Shown here one piece after another: positions 63,801-64,000 of a stretch of 64,000 nucleotides of DNA; the first letter of the stretch is position 1; the number at the start of each line of letters is the position of its first letter. Source of the stretch: Chthoniobacteraceae bacterium. Its GTDB lineage: Bacteria; Verrucomicrobiota; Verrucomicrobiia; Chthoniobacterales; Chthoniobacteraceae. Location of the stretch: positions 1-64,000 of the forward strand of contig JAQGOL010000035.1 of NCBI GenBank assembly GCA_028293625.1, read 5' to 3'. A model generated the notes under the pieces. It was given only the letters and a program-made list of their open reading frames with translations, was not told where the DNA came from and ran no database searches. The position numbers and the translations under genes were made by a program.

Positions 63801-64000
63801 ATGCGACCCGAGCCAAAAAAACGCCTCGATACCGCTGCCTCGGAACGCCCGGGCCTTAACAGCGCATTTGCCGGCCTTGATATTCCCAACCTGCCGGCAC
63901 CCGAGCCGCCCGCCGTTCCGCTGGAAACCAAGCAGGTTTGGAAGCTGGGCCGCGTGGTGTTGCGAAAAGAAAAAGCGCATCGCGGCGGCAAGACCGTGAT
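63801..64000 (+). CDS. SUI1/eIF1-like translation factor (YciH type), 3' partial
   Basis: ATG 63801, 20 bases after the PhoH stop; the window edge cuts it after about 66 residues. The visible sequence starts MRPEPKKRLDTAASERPGLN, then a Pro-rich linker, then GRVVLRKEKAHRGGKTV, the beginning of the SUI1 domain (the R-x-GGK element is characteristic). Bacterial members influence start-codon choice; the remainder of the domain is outside the window. Confidence 0.85.
   Translation, partial: MRPEPKKRLDTAASERPGLNSAFAGLDIPNLPAPEPPAVPLETKQVWKLGRVVLRKEKAHRGGKTV

Overview
The window reads as a chromosomal stretch of a high-GC member of the Verrucomicrobiota (PVC superphylum), probably free-living and heterotrophic. 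Supporting signs are a PVC-type protein ending in a c-type heme motif (CAVCH), a giant autotransporter-type beta-strand-repeat protein with a PEP-CTERM tail, a secreted protein with the ending usually found on PVC pseudopilin-like proteins, FabV in the lipid pathway, a PUR-alpha-type protein and a SUI1-like gene. The exact order is not resolvable by eye. No rRNA, tRNA, CRISPR array or prophage was found.

Left part (1-12.8 kb): the end of a REP-associated (RAYT-type) transposase and a frameshifted gene remnant, then housekeeping genes: a GlcD-type FAD oxidase, fabV, a TPR protein/lipoprotein/endonuclease III operon on the minus strand, a nucleosidase, a nitrilase-family hydrolase, and a sensor kinase/response regulator pair whose kinase has an ethylene-receptor-like membrane domain.

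12.9-34.8 kb: a 1742-residue secreted RCC1/Ig-repeat protein; a STAS protein immediately behind treY; a halogenase-like flavoprotein; a plus-strand group of exported proteins (NTF2-like/DUF1559-like hybrid, GH127-type glycosidase, redoxin-cytochrome c-copper monooxygenase fusion, predicted beta-propeller protein); a secreted glycerophosphodiesterase; an exbB-exbD-tonB operon; and topoisomerase IB.

34.8-45 kb: the large PVC-type heme protein, a gene fragment, a single-domain response regulator, the PUR-type gene, trpS, then a minus-strand locus of an ECF sigma factor, a one-span small protein (likely anti-sigma) and two large paralogous membrane-anchored proteins. Upstream of the sigma gene lie three copies of a 42-bp repeat carrying a GTTGCCA/TGGCAAC dyad. 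This locus is the best candidate here for an undescribed system.

45-64 kb: divergent from the sigma gene is the giant PEP-CTERM protein (8.4 kb), built of alternating A-B-A-B-A super-modules. Then come central-metabolism genes (ppc, aroB, glpX), a PAS-PAS-GAF histidine kinase, an aldo/keto reductase, a PIN-PhoH ATPase, and the start of a SUI1-type gene cut by the window edge.
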